Shown: positions 1-5,821, counted from the first letter of the stretch. The stretch: 9,317 bases of DNA from Lachnospiraceae bacterium UBA4317 (GCA_002394525.1 DGUF01000045.1:1-9317), one strand, 5' to 3'. Program-made: numbers and translations. Notes: generated by a model from the sequence alone, not told the origin.

Positions 1-514
1 AGATCGCGTCAAAGCAGTTCTCCAGAATGTAGGTCCGGATGTCCAGTTCCCTGCCGTGCAGGATCATGCCCTTGCTGGTCTTGCCGACGATCTTGAGGTT
101 GAAGGGCGCAATCTCCTCGCGGAGCTTTTTCAGGTCGCTGACCAGGGTCGTGCGCCCGACATTCATCTCATAGGCGAGCTCGTCGGTCAGAAGAGGCGCG
201 TCCGCCCGCATCAGCTCCGCGAATATATAATTCTGGCGGCCGCGGGGGGTGCCGAAGACGCCGTCGATATCGCAGATCTTTTCAAAGGATTTTTTATATG
301 CGTCGGGATCGAAGATCCGCAGGCTGTACCGTCCCTGGACGCCCTCAATGGAGGCGGATCCGCCCAGGTCTTCATTGAGCTGGCGAATGTCATTGCGGAT
401 GGTCCTCTCGCTGACCCCCAGGGTCTGCGCCATGGAGGCAACGGTCAGGCCGGATTTGGTACCCAGCATGCGCAGGATATTGGCTGCCCGGTTATCAGTA
501 AATAGATTTTTCAA
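1..514 (-). CDS. PRD-type (BglG/MtlR-like) transcriptional regulator, N-terminal part, cut by window edge
   Basis: The visible 171 residues read inward from the left edge with no stop; the C-terminus lies outside the window. Residues about 9-50 form a winged helix (motif VSERTIRNDIRQLNEDL), typical of the HTH_11 domain of multi-domain PTS regulators. A second helix-turn-helix lies at about 91-135 (RTTLVSDLKKLREE), and the chain is entering the first PTS regulation domain near 155-171. In this family, phosphorylation of PRD histidines by HPr or EIIB tunes DNA binding at sugar operons. Its position just downstream of the sorbitol PTS gene, on the same strand, suggests a GutR-like activator; this is inference. 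TTG at 514-512 is chosen as the start because a GGGGGG ribosome site sits 6 nt upstream; the first in-frame ATG (469) would remove part of the first HTH. EIIA/EIIB-like C-terminal domains cannot be seen. Confidence 0.85.
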   Translation of the reverse strand, partial: MKNLFTDNRAANILRMLGTKSGLTVASMAQTLGVSERTIRNDIRQLNEDLGGSASIEGVQGRYSLRIFDPDAYKKSFEKICDIDGVFGTPRGRQNYIFAELMRADAPLLTDELAYEMNVGRTTLVSDLKKLREEIAPFNLKIVGKTSKGMILHGRELDIRTYILENCFDAI

Positions 515-526
515 TTTTGTCCCCCC
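512..526 (-). promoter_or_regulatory. Ribosome binding site deciding a TTG start
   Basis: On the minus strand a run of six G (526-521) lies 6 nt before TTG (514-512). No in-frame ATG exists nearby upstream, and the sequence directly after the TTG already codes for the conserved HTH region. This supports TTG as initiator of the PRD regulator. Confidence 0.65.
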
Positions 527-552
527 TGTATTGCCGTTAGAACATTTGTTAT

Positions 553-571
553 GGAAAACGTTCACGTTTCC
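553..571. promoter_or_regulatory. Operator-like inverted repeat upstream of the PRD regulator
   Basis: GGAAAACGT and ACGTTTCC are inverted arms (one extra A on one side) separated by TC. The site lies about 40-60 nt upstream of the regulator's TTG start, where a repressor, catabolite or autoregulatory site would be expected. It resembles LacI/CcpA-type palindromes in having paired ACGT cores, but it does not fit the cre consensus. No binding protein is assigned. Confidence 0.35.
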
Positions 572-588
572 CCGGGCTTACCCCGGGG
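570..588. repeat. GC-rich hairpin, 7-bp stem
   Basis: CCCCGGG and CCCGGGG form a perfect 7-bp stem around a 5-nt loop, directly adjoining the operator-like repeat. Neither strand has a T-run after the stem, so an intrinsic terminator is unlikely. Confidence 0.4.
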
Positions 589-797
589 CGTGCCCATCCG
601 TCAGTACGGCCTGTCATCGCCATGCGCCGCCTTCGCATTTACGTGCGCCGGCATGCTGTGGATGGGTGTAAGCGGATGCAGACAGCTTTTTATATGTGCA
701 ATATGGAAAAACAAGTTGGTACGCGCTGACTATTATTATAAAAACAAACGAAGGTAAGTTAATACAGAAAATTTCCGGAAGGTGGAAAACATGGTCC

Positions 798-823
798 TTA
801 CAGTTCACGCCCCCTCGAAGGGC
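798..823. repeat. 26-nt intergenic repeat, copy A, abutting the 3' end of the sorbitol PTS gene
   Basis: This stretch matches 8434-8459 at 22 of 26 positions, including the shared core TCGAAGGGC and the flanking CACGCCC. It ends 2 nt before the stop codon complement (826-828). In copy B the sequence is the left arm and loop of a 12-bp hairpin. Here the distal right arm is missing because coding sequence takes its place, so only about 4 bp can pair. Confidence 0.5.
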
Positions 824-825
824 AG

Positions 826-2667
826 TCAGCGGTAGAGGCCAATGCTGAAGGCCAGGGCGATCAGGATGCGGATCCACCCGGTCGCGAAGCGGGAGAGGGT
901 GACCGCCGTGATCCCGATCTGGGTCGTTTCCGGTCTTGCCTCTGTCATGCTCAGGCCGACCGGGATGAAGTCGCAGGCGCACTGGCAGTTGACGGCGAAG
1001 AGGGCCGGCAGGGCCATGGCGGGAGCGATGCTGCCCGAGGCGATGAGGTCTCCGATGACCGTGGAAAACATCTGGGCCGCGACGGCCCCGGCGCCCAGGA
1101 CCGCGCTGAGTCCGGGGACCGAGCAGATGATCCCCAGGCCGAGAAGGCCGGGAAGTCTGCCTCCCATGGGCTGCAGGGCAGAGGCGATCAGCTCGGTCAG
1201 TCCGGATCCACGGCAGAGTCCGACGAAGAGGGCCGCGAAGCCCATGAAGGGCAGGAGCATGTCCAGGCAGGTCCGGACGGCGTCCCGGGCGGACTGGTGA
1301 AACACGCTGACGATCCGGCTCATGGCGGCGGCCGGTCCCAGAAGGCTGTGGCCCTCGGGAAGAGACTGGCCTGGCAGGGAGGCCGCCGGGACCGGGTCTT
1401 TGAGCGGAGCCCCTTTCACTTCCTCCTGGGAGAGAGCTTCGGGGGAGGCGCTCCTGCGCGGAGCCCCTTTCAGCTCATCCGGGGAAGGCGCTTCGGGAAA
1501 TCCGTCCCTGCGCGGAGACAGATCCGGGTGAGGATTTTCAGACAGGAGTTCTTCGTCCGGACCTTCGTCAGGGGAGAGGGCAGGGGAGAGCGACACCTGC
1601 GCGGAGGTGACCGCGGAGACATAGAGGTCTGCCGTAATATATTTTGCCAGAGGGCCGCTCCGGCCGGTCGCCAGGAGGTTGACGGTGGGGATGCCCTTGC
1701 GGGGGAAAAGCCCGCAGCGCAGGGTACCGCCGCAGTCGATGATGGCCAGGGCCACCTCTTCGTCCGGGACGGCGGTCGTATTTCCGTTGACAGCCGTCAT
1801 GCCGGACAGGGCCAGGATCCTGGCCAGCGGCTCAGGCTCCAGACCGCCCCCGGTCATGTACAGGACGGTGTGCCGGTCTTTTGTCGGAGTGACCGTCACG
1901 GGGCCGCCCCAGCCGCCGTCGCCGCATTCAATGGTAATGCTGCGGAAGGCGGGGAGGGAGCCGGGCATCGGGTCAATGTCTGCGGGCGCAGGACCACCGG
2001 TCAGGAGGGCTGCGTCAGCGTCTGTCGGCGCGGGATCACCGGTCAGGGGGGCTGCGTCAGCGCCAGCATCTGCCGGCGCGGGGGTTCCGGAAAACGAGGC
2101 TGCGTCAGCGTCTGCCGTCTCAGGACCTCCGGTCTGCAGGTCGACGCTGTCCTCCAGCCGGATCCCGGCCTTCGCTGAAAGCCTTTCCGTGATCCGTTCG
2201 GCCGCCCAGCCGGAGACAAGGTTGGCAATGAGGCCCGCGCAGAGGTAGCGGAGGGCCAGGGGGAAGGGGTCCAGCCCGCGCGAGGCCAGGCCGTTGGTGA
2301 TCCCGAGCCAGATAAAGAGCTCTGCCGGGTTGATGTGGTGAAAAAGACCGCTGTTTGTGTGGCAGTGGTAGCTCGCGGAGGCAAAATAGGCGGGTTTATA
2401 GCGCTCGGGCAGATAGCGCCCCATGGAGATCGCCATGGGATTGCCCAGAACGATGGCAGACAAAAAAGGCAGCAGCAGATAGCGCAGGAAGGCGTTGGAG
2501 CCGCACCTGGCCGCCAGCTTTTCGACCCGGGCCCGCCCGATCAGGTGGGTGACCGCGTTCAGCAGGACGAGAAATAAGAACACCTGGGGCAAAAGGCCGG
2601 TCACCCAGGAGATTAGTTGTTGTGTCCCTGCATCTATGATATGCTGTATTCCGTTGATCAGAAACAT
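826..2667 (-). CDS. Fused PTS glucitol/sorbitol permease, EIIC2-EIIB-EIIC1 (SrlA-SrlE fusion)
   Basis: This 613-residue protein should import sorbitol (glucitol) and release sorbitol 6-phosphate. Residues 1-178 match SrlA/GutA EIIC2 (GNPMAISMGRYLPERYKP, SGLFHHINPAELFIWLG). Residues 243-358 match the SrlE EIIB domain (GGWGGP; DCGGTLRCG, with Cys312 the likely phosphocysteine; GIPTVNLLATGRSGPLAKYI). Residues 450-613 match the SrlE EIIC1 domain (CDFIPVGLSMTEAR, membrane helices). E. coli encodes these as two proteins totalling about 506 residues. The extra length is two disordered linkers, 180-238 (Ala/Asp/Pro/Thr) and 360-448 (Pro/Ser/Glu), both made of tandem repeats. The ATG has a GAGGAGG site 8 nt upstream. 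No EIIA or dehydrogenase gene is visible; they may follow beyond the PRD regulator. The identity is secure; sorbitol as substrate is inferred from the family. Confidence 0.92.
   Translation of the reverse strand: MFLINGIQHIIDAGTQQLISWVTGLLPQVFLFLVLLNAVTHLIGRARVEKLAARCGSNAFLRYLLLPFLSAIVLGNPMAISMGRYLPERYKPAYFASASYHCHTNSGLFHHINPAELFIWLGITNGLASRGLDPFPLALRYLCAGLIANLVSGWAAERITERLSAKAGIRLEDSVDLQTGGPETADADAASFSGTPAPADAGADAAPLTGDPAPTDADAALLTGGPAPADIDPMPGSLPAFRSITIECGDGGWGGPVTVTPTKDRHTVLYMTGGGLEPEPLARILALSGMTAVNGNTTAVPDEEVALAIIDCGGTLRCGLFPRKGIPTVNLLATGRSGPLAKYITADLYVSAVTSAQVSLSPALSPDEGPDEELLSENPHPDLSPRRDGFPEAPSPDELKGAPRRSASPEALSQEEVKGAPLKDPVPAASLPGQSLPEGHSLLGPAAAMSRIVSVFHQSARDAVRTCLDMLLPFMGFAALFVGLCRGSGLTELIASALQPMGGRLPGLLGLGIICSVPGLSAVLGAGAVAAQMFSTVIGDLIASGSIAPAMALPALFAVNCQCACDFIPVGLSMTEARPETTQIGITAVTLSRFATGWIRILIALAFSIGLYR
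1396..1510 (-). repeat. 54-bp tandem repeats coding the second linker of the PTS fusion
   Basis: Two clear copies and one partial copy of a 54-bp unit (18 codons). On the plus strand GGAGCCCCTTTCA begins at 1406 and 1460, and CCTGCGCGGAG begins at 1453 and 1507. In protein they read PEAPSPDELKGAP and PEALSQEEVKGAP. They link the EIIB domain to the last membrane domain. Confidence 0.8.
1972..2121 (-). repeat. 42-48-bp tandem repeats coding the first linker of the PTS fusion
   Basis: GCTGCGTCAGCG recurs on the plus strand at 2009, 2051 and 2099, giving in-frame periods of 42 and 48 bp (14 and 16 codons). The protein units contain ADADAA, followed by TG-x-PAP-x-D. The linker joins EIIC2 to the cytoplasmic EIIB domain. 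Confidence 0.8.
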
Positions 2668-2675
2668 AACAGAAT

Positions 2676-2682
2676 CCTCCTC
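2676..2682 (-). promoter_or_regulatory. Strong ribosome binding site of the sorbitol PTS gene
   Basis: GAGGAGG on the minus strand, 8 nt before the ATG at 2667. It confirms the start and predicts efficient translation. Confidence 0.8.
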
Positions 2683-2721
2683 AGGCTATTGTAACATAAA
2701 AAGACATGCACGCGGGTGTGC

Positions 2722-2736
2722 TTGAAAACGGCGTAA
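2722..2736 (+). promoter_or_regulatory. Weak cre-like (CcpA) site
   Basis: TTGAAAACGGCGTAA fits the consensus WTGNAANCGNWNNCW except at positions 11 and 14. Carbon catabolite control would make sense between a PTS gene and a permease gene, but one site with two mismatches in a 9-kb window can arise by chance. Confidence 0.25.
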
Positions 2737-2813
2737 AACGCCGCAAAGCGCATGCCCTGCGAGGGGGATGCGGCAGGAGAGTCCGCGAAAAGCACTCCGG
2801 ACGGAGAAATGGA

Positions 2814-3983
2814 ATGAGTCAAAATAAAGAAAACCGGAAACTGCTGAATGCCATGTTTTTCAACCAGATCTCAATGGGCATTTATCTGCTTCTGATCGGG
2901 GATGTGCTGCCCATGATCCGGGCGGAGTACGGGATCAGCTACCGGCTGAGCGGTGCCATGATGGGGATCCAGTCGGCTGGTTATTTTATGGCGGGCCTGG
3001 TGACACCGCTTCTGCCCCGGTTTTTCGGTGTCAAAAAGACCTATCTGATCCTGGCCAACCTGGCGGCGGCAGGGCTGGTCATCATCATGCTGACCGGGAA
3101 TCCGGTCCTGCTGCTGACAGCCATGCTGATGACCGGTGTCAGCAAAGGCTCCTGCGGAAATTTCAACAATGCCATCGTCAGCAACCTTTCCGGCAACAGC
3201 GCCTCTCAGCTCAATTTTCTGCAGGCCTGCTTCGCGATCGGGGCCTGCGCGGCGCCCCTGATCGCAGTCCTGTGCGGCCCGGCCTGGAGGCTGGCTTTTG
3301 CCGTGGAGATCGCGATCGCCGGGGTCGTCTTTCTCTACTCACAGAGGATGGTGATCCCGACCGGGGCCTATCCCGTCTCAGACAAAAAGGGAATCCCGGA
3401 TCTCGGCTTTTTCCGCAGCCGGACCTTCTGGATCTGCGCGGTCTTTCTGTCCGTCTACATGGCCATCGAGGCCTGCATCATGGGCTTTCTGGTCAGCTAT
3501 TTCGTGGACACCGGCCTGGCGTCGGAGAGCCGGGCCCAGCTTCTCTCCATGCTCCTGTGGGCAGCGCTCCTGGTCGGCCGCCTTGCCTGTTCCTGGCTCA
3601 GCACGAAAATGAAACCCGTGCACATGCTTCTGGTCATGTCAGCCGGCGTGGCCCTGAGCTTTGTCCTTTTCATTTTCGGCGGCAGCCTGCCGCTTGTGGC
3701 TGCCGGATCCACCGGCCTGGGTCTTTTTATGGCGGGTATGTACGGGACAGCCATCGGCGATACGGGTGACCTTCTGGAAAAATACTCCATGAGTATGAGC
3801 ATGCTTATCGTGATCCCGGGCCTGATCTCGACTCTGATGCCGAGCCTGATCGGCATTCTGGCTGACCAGTGGGATATCCGCCGGGGCATGATGGCGATCT
3901 TTGTCCTGATCCTGCTGCTTCTGGCGGTCACGGCCGTCGATTTCGGCAGCTCACGAACCGCCTCTGACCCGGACCGGTCCTGA
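2814..3983 (+). CDS. Major facilitator superfamily (MFS) permease, sugar-porter-like
   Basis: The 389-residue, highly hydrophobic protein has about twelve predicted membrane segments. A short charged N-terminus (MSQNKENRKLL) precedes the first helix, and a loop around residues 195-210 (VSDKKGIPD) separates the two six-helix halves. The second half opens with VYMAIEACIMGFLVSYFVDTG, which resembles the Glu-containing helix of FHS (fucose-type) sugar porters, but this is not enough to name a substrate. ATG 2814 is chosen because GGAG lies 7 nt upstream. An upstream in-frame ATG at 2706 would add 36 Arg/Gly-rich residues overlapping the hairpins of the control region and is rejected. The gene is divergent from the sorbitol PTS gene, so shared carbohydrate regulation is possible. 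It ends before a bidirectional terminator. Confidence 0.85.
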   Translation: MSQNKENRKLLNAMFFNQISMGIYLLLIGDVLPMIRAEYGISYRLSGAMMGIQSAGYFMAGLVTPLLPRFFGVKKTYLILANLAAAGLVIIMLTGNPVLLLTAMLMTGVSKGSCGNFNNAIVSNLSGNSASQLNFLQACFAIGACAAPLIAVLCGPAWRLAFAVEIAIAGVVFLYSQRMVIPTGAYPVSDKKGIPDLGFFRSRTFWICAVFLSVYMAIEACIMGFLVSYFVDTGLASESRAQLLSMLLWAALLVGRLACSWLSTKMKPVHMLLVMSAGVALSFVLFIFGGSLPLVAAGSTGLGLFMAGMYGTAIGDTGDLLEKYSMSMSMLIVIPGLISTLMPSLIGILADQWDIRRGMMAIFVLILLLLAVTAVDFGSSRTASDPDRS

Positions 3984-3986
3984 GAT

Positions 3987-4005
3987 ATTGCGGGCCCGGT
4001 GCAAT
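3987..4005. repeat. Short inverted repeat after the MFS gene
   Basis: ATTGC and GCAAT flank a GGGCCC-containing 9-nt centre, starting 4 nt after the stop codon. It may be a small hairpin protecting the mRNA end or assisting the following terminator. Confidence 0.35.
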
Positions 4006-4028
4006 GAAGAAACGTCACAAAAGGATAG

Positions 4029-4080
4029 AAAGATCCCGGCAGGGGAGGCGCAGCCGGCGCATCCCTTTGCCGGGATCTTT
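4029..4080. terminator. Bidirectional intrinsic terminator between convergent MFS and thioesterase genes
   Basis: AAAGATCCCGGCA and TGCCGGGATCTTT form a perfect 13-bp stem, and GGGA/TCCC can extend it inside the loop. The stem ends in AAA/TTT on both sides. The minus-strand exit is richer in T (CTTTCTATCCTTTT) than the plus-strand exit. Its position between two converging stop codons (3983 and 4106) supports use by both genes. Confidence 0.75.
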
Positions 4081-4105
4081 AGAACAAAGGACATAATATC
4101 CTGGT

Positions 4106-4576
4106 TTATTCGCGGCTTTCGAAACCGAAATGCCGGGCTTCTTTCAGGCGGTAATAGATGAATTTGGTGTGGGCCACTTCCCGCCCGGTGTCATCCGTGA
4201 TGATGCCGTCCACCCAGGTCAGGGTCTTGCCGGTCTTGGTGACATTTGCCGTGCAGACGATCTCTTTGCCCCGGACTGCCCGCATGTAGTCCATATCCCC
4301 CTGCACGGTCGGGCCGCCGTAGCCCTTTGAAGCCGCAGCGATACCGCAGATCGTGTCCGCCAGTGTGAAAAAAACGCCGCCGTGGACAGTGTTCAGGGGG
4401 TTGAGATGGCGCTTCTGCAGCTCGATCCTCCCCTTGCAGTATCCGTCGGAGACCTCCAGGACCTCCATCCCTATATCCTTGGAAAAACCGATCTCCTGGC
4501 CTAGGTACTTGGCCATCTTGATCTGGTCTTCTTTTGAGTATGCAGTTCCCGGGATCTTATTATCCTCATTTGCCAT
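4106..4576 (-). CDS. PaaI-family hotdog-fold acyl-CoA thioesterase
   Basis: The 156 residues have the usual length for this family and one hotdog domain (about 30-148). The signature is HLNPLNTVHGGVFFTLADT: His-Gly-Gly at 65-67 on the turn into the central helix, and Asp74 at the position of the catalytic acidic residue. TKTGKTLTWVDGIITDDTGREVAHTKFIYY matches the final beta strands. Enzymes of this type hydrolyse acyl- or aryl-CoA thioesters in the cytoplasm; the natural substrate cannot be told. The ATG at 4576 has only a weak, distant ribosome site (AAGGA about 16 nt upstream). Met21 is a possible alternative start without a better site. The gene stands alone, convergent with the MFS gene. 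Confidence 0.88.
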   Translation of the reverse strand: MANEDNKIPGTAYSKEDQIKMAKYLGQEIGFSKDIGMEVLEVSDGYCKGRIELQKRHLNPLNTVHGGVFFTLADTICGIAAASKGYGGPTVQGDMDYMRAVRGKEIVCTANVTKTGKTLTWVDGIITDDTGREVAHTKFIYYRLKEARHFGFESRE

Positions 4577-4629
4577 AATTTGTTTCGACCATTCCTTTCA
4601 TCCCTTTAGATTAGTTCGGTGCCTGGTGA

Positions 4630-4654
4630 TCCTTCCTTTTGTCTGGAGGAAGGA
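4630..4654. repeat. Inverted repeat upstream of the thioesterase
   Basis: TCCTTCC (4630-4636) and GGAAGGA (4648-4654) are perfect 7-bp arms around 11 nt, 54 nt upstream of the thioesterase ATG. It could be an operator or a leader hairpin; there is no T-run. Confidence 0.35.
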
Positions 4655-4742
4655 GTCCGTGCACGAGAGCTAAGTTTATCATGAAAGGGGGTGTTTCACA
4701 AGGGTGTGTGTGACGCTCCCACTCGTCAAGAGGCCTGTTTTC

Positions 4743-4751
4743 TGTTATGAT
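4743..4751 (+). promoter_or_regulatory. Extended -10 promoter for the fibronectin-III gene
   Basis: TGTTATGAT combines the TGn extension with a TATGAT hexamer (5 of 6 to consensus), about 90 nt upstream of the ATG. No good -35 hexamer lies 17 nt upstream, which extended -10 promoters tolerate. Confidence 0.5.
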
Positions 4752-4838
4752 AGTAGTGTATAAAAACGGGCAGGAGAGAGTCTCCTGCGCCGGGGAACCA
4801 GTGGTTAAAGTTATTCGATAGTAAAGGAGGAAAATGAA

Positions 4839-5543
4839 ATGATGAAATCAGTCAAACGCTTCCTGGCCTGCTTTCTGATCGCAGCGATGCTGGTCGGAAT
4901 GACCTCGTTCACAAGCGCGGAGGCCGCTCTCAAGACCCCCGGAAACTGCCGTTTCGACAAGTGGACAAACAGCAGCTTCACGGCCTGCAGGATCAAATGG
5001 AACAGTGTCCCCGGGGCCAATCGCTACACGGTCACCCTGACCTATACGGACGGCAGTCACTATAAGCAGCACACGACCAAGTCGACGTCCTATACCTTCA
5101 AGGGACTGGCCGACAACCATGTCTATATGGTCAGGGTCATGGCGTCCTATGTGGATCCCATCACCGGACAGACGACCAATACCAGTAATTTCTCCAACGT
5201 CGCCTATATCGTGCCCATGCCCAAGGAGCTGTCCCTGACAGTCACAAACAAGGACAGGCTGCAGGCCAAGCTCAAATGGAATCCGATCTACGGCTCCAAC
5301 GGCTATAATGTCTTTGTGACGACGGATCCGATCGATGACGACTGGGTCTGGAACCAGTCCACGGACACCAAGGCCACCGCGACCTCTGCGACGGTCAAAA
5401 AGTTCAGGGGCGCCCACCTCAAGAAATACACCAATTATTATGTGAAGATCGTGACCAGGAGAAGGCGCAACGGCGCGTTCGTCTCGGTCCCTGTTCCCGA
5501 GGATTATTACAATGCTGCCTTCCAGCTGATGTTTATCCGCTGA
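4839..5543 (+). CDS. Secreted protein with two fibronectin type III domains
   Basis: The 234-residue protein begins with a classical signal peptide: KSVKR, a hydrophobic core LACFLIAAMLVGM, then a likely AEA signal-peptidase I site near residue 29. Two FN3-like beta-sandwich domains follow, at about 33-126 (CRIKWNSVPGANRYTVTLTYTDG ... YTFKGLADNHVYMVRVMAS) and 128-230 (LQAKLKWNPIYGSNGYNVFVTT ... LKKYTNYYVKIVTRRRR). Both have the Trp-x-x-(hydrophobic)-Gly-(Ala/Ser)-x-x-Y core. No sortase motif, lipobox or catalytic domain is seen, so it is probably released or held non-covalently. FN3 pairs usually mediate carbohydrate or protein contact; a function is not assigned. AGGAGG lies 8 nt before the first ATG; the second ATG at 4842 is also possible. 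It is followed by a structured spacer and then a lipoprotein gene. Confidence 0.82.
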   Translation: MMKSVKRFLACFLIAAMLVGMTSFTSAEAALKTPGNCRFDKWTNSSFTACRIKWNSVPGANRYTVTLTYTDGSHYKQHTTKSTSYTFKGLADNHVYMVRVMASYVDPITGQTTNTSNFSNVAYIVPMPKELSLTVTNKDRLQAKLKWNPIYGSNGYNVFVTTDPIDDDWVWNQSTDTKATATSATVKKFRGAHLKKYTNYYVKIVTRRRRNGAFVSVPVPEDYYNAAFQLMFIR

Positions 5544-5545
5544 GT

Positions 5546-5662
5546 CCGCGGGTGAATGCGTGTGTTTTTGCCCATTCCAAATGTGCTTCGCACATGGGCA
5601 AACGTCGTCACACTCGGGTTTTTACATGAAATTGCCATGCAAAAACACCTCAAATTCAGCGG
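5546..5662. repeat. 117-bp element with imperfect inverted ends and nested hairpins
   Basis: The left end carries, in order, CCGC, TGAAT and GTGTTTTTGC (5546-5570). The complement of the right end carries the same three blocks in the same order (5662-5639). Between them lie the bulged hairpin 5567-5602, which overlaps the end of the left arm, and a hairpin 5619-5645 (TTTTTACATG/CATGCAAAAA, one mismatch, 7-nt loop). The element starts 2 nt after the fibronectin gene stop. No target-site duplication was found. Confidence 0.45.
5567..5602 (+). repeat. Bulged hairpin, copy 1 of a structured repeat
   Basis: Outer stem TTTGCCC/GGGCAAA (7 bp, perfect), then a one-sided 7-nt bulge ATTCCAA, then inner stem ATGTGC/GCACAT (6 bp, perfect), closed by the loop TTC. 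The arms ATGGGC and GCCCAT offer an alternative pairing that swallows the bulge. Copy 2 is at 8477-8514 on the other strand. Confidence 0.65.
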
Positions 5663-5707
5663 CTGTGGATAAAAACTGTGATACTTCTGTGACAGACTCT
5701 GTGTTAT
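5663..5707 (+). promoter_or_regulatory. Four CTGTG direct repeats with a DnaA-box sequence
   Basis: CTGTG begins at 5663, 5676, 5687 and 5699, spaced 13, 11 and 12 bp, about one DNA helix turn. The first overlaps TGTGGATAA (5664-5672), the complement of the consensus DnaA box TTATCCACA. The set lies about 190-230 bp upstream of the lipoprotein start. Confidence 0.4.
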
Positions 5708-5717
5708 CCTTCATCAT
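5689..5717 (+). promoter_or_regulatory. Candidate promoter of the lipoprotein gene
   Basis: GTGACA (5 of 6 to the -35 consensus) and CATCAT (4 of 6 to the -10 consensus) are 17 bp apart. This would give a leader of about 170 nt containing the hairpin at 5770-5821. The match is modest. Confidence 0.3.
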
Positions 5718-5769
5718 GTAACCGGAACAAAGGATTTCGCGTTACGAGTAAAAGGAAAGATTTGTGAGT

Positions 5770-5821
5770 GCGCAGCCCTTTGCCGGCAATGCCCGGAACG
5801 GGGTGCGGAACGGGGCTGCGC
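5770..5821 (+). repeat. Leader hairpin upstream of the lipoprotein, with internal direct repeat
   Basis: GCGCAGCCC and GGGCTGCGC form a perfect 9-bp stem across 34 nt. The loop holds the palindrome TTGCCGGCAA, and the 10-mer CGGAACGGGG occurs twice, 12 bp apart (5794 and 5806); the second copy runs into the right arm. The stem could act in the 5' leader or as a partial terminator of upstream transcription. Confidence 0.4.

Larger units (their letters stand above)
515..825. other. 311-bp spacer between the sorbitol PTS gene and the PRD regulator
   Basis: I see no gene here. The right part (about 690-780) is strongly AT-rich compared with its surroundings. It contains TATAAT-like hexamers on the minus strand near 736-743, which could serve a separate promoter for the regulator, but no good -35 partner is visible. 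The left part carries an operator-like inverted repeat (553-571) and a GC hairpin (570-588). No hairpin followed by a T-run is seen after the PTS gene, so read-through from that gene is possible. Confidence 0.5.
2668..2813. other. Divergent control region between sorbitol PTS and MFS genes
   Basis: This 146-bp spacer must hold at least part of the signals for both divergent genes. It contains a perfect hairpin CGGCGT/ACGCCG with an AAA loop (2729-2743) and a second stem GCCGCA/TGCGGC (2740-2774) enclosing a CCCT/AGGG stem. A cre-like sequence at 2722-2736 matches 13 of 15 consensus positions. A 12-mer, CGCAAAGCGCAT, is shared with the hairpin at 8477-8514. I could not identify convincing -35/-10 pairs. 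Confidence 0.5.
4577..4838. other. Divergent spacer between thioesterase and fibronectin-III genes
   Basis: No gene is seen in these 262 bp. They hold an inverted repeat TCCTTCC/GGAAGGA with an 11-nt centre (4630-4654), a weak TGAAA/TTTCA repeat near 4682-4700, and a candidate plus-strand promoter at 4743-4751. No clear minus-strand promoter for the thioesterase was found. Confidence 0.5.

Noticed and set aside
614..757. Small genes in the spacer downstream of the sorbitol permease
   Set aside because: The possible frames (plus strand to 757; minus strand running out of the permease gene) have no ribosome site and no recognisable protein character.
1396..2121. CRISPR-like array
   Set aside because: The repeats are in-frame coding repeats without unique spacers of constant length.
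1297..2178. 293-codon plus-strand open frame inside the sorbitol permease gene
   Set aside because: It is antisense to conserved PTS domains, is Arg/Gly-rich, and exists because high GC and the in-frame repeats remove stop codons. No family resemblance.
2688..2693. Extended -10 (TG-T-TACAAT, minus strand) for the sorbitol permease
   Set aside because: Transcription would start at about 2681, inside the ribosome site, leaving no usable leader. No -35 partner was found.
2706..2813. N-terminal extension of the MFS protein by 36 residues
   Set aside because: The extension is Arg/Gly-rich and overlaps hairpins; a good ribosome site precedes the ATG at 2814.
4848..5417. 189-codon minus-strand frame within the fibronectin-III gene
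   Set aside because: Antisense shadow, Gly/Arg/Asp-rich, with no ribosome site or family match.
5663..5707. Replication origin suggested by the DnaA-box sequence
   Set aside because: Only one perfect box; no cluster of boxes, AT-rich unwinding region or replication genes nearby.
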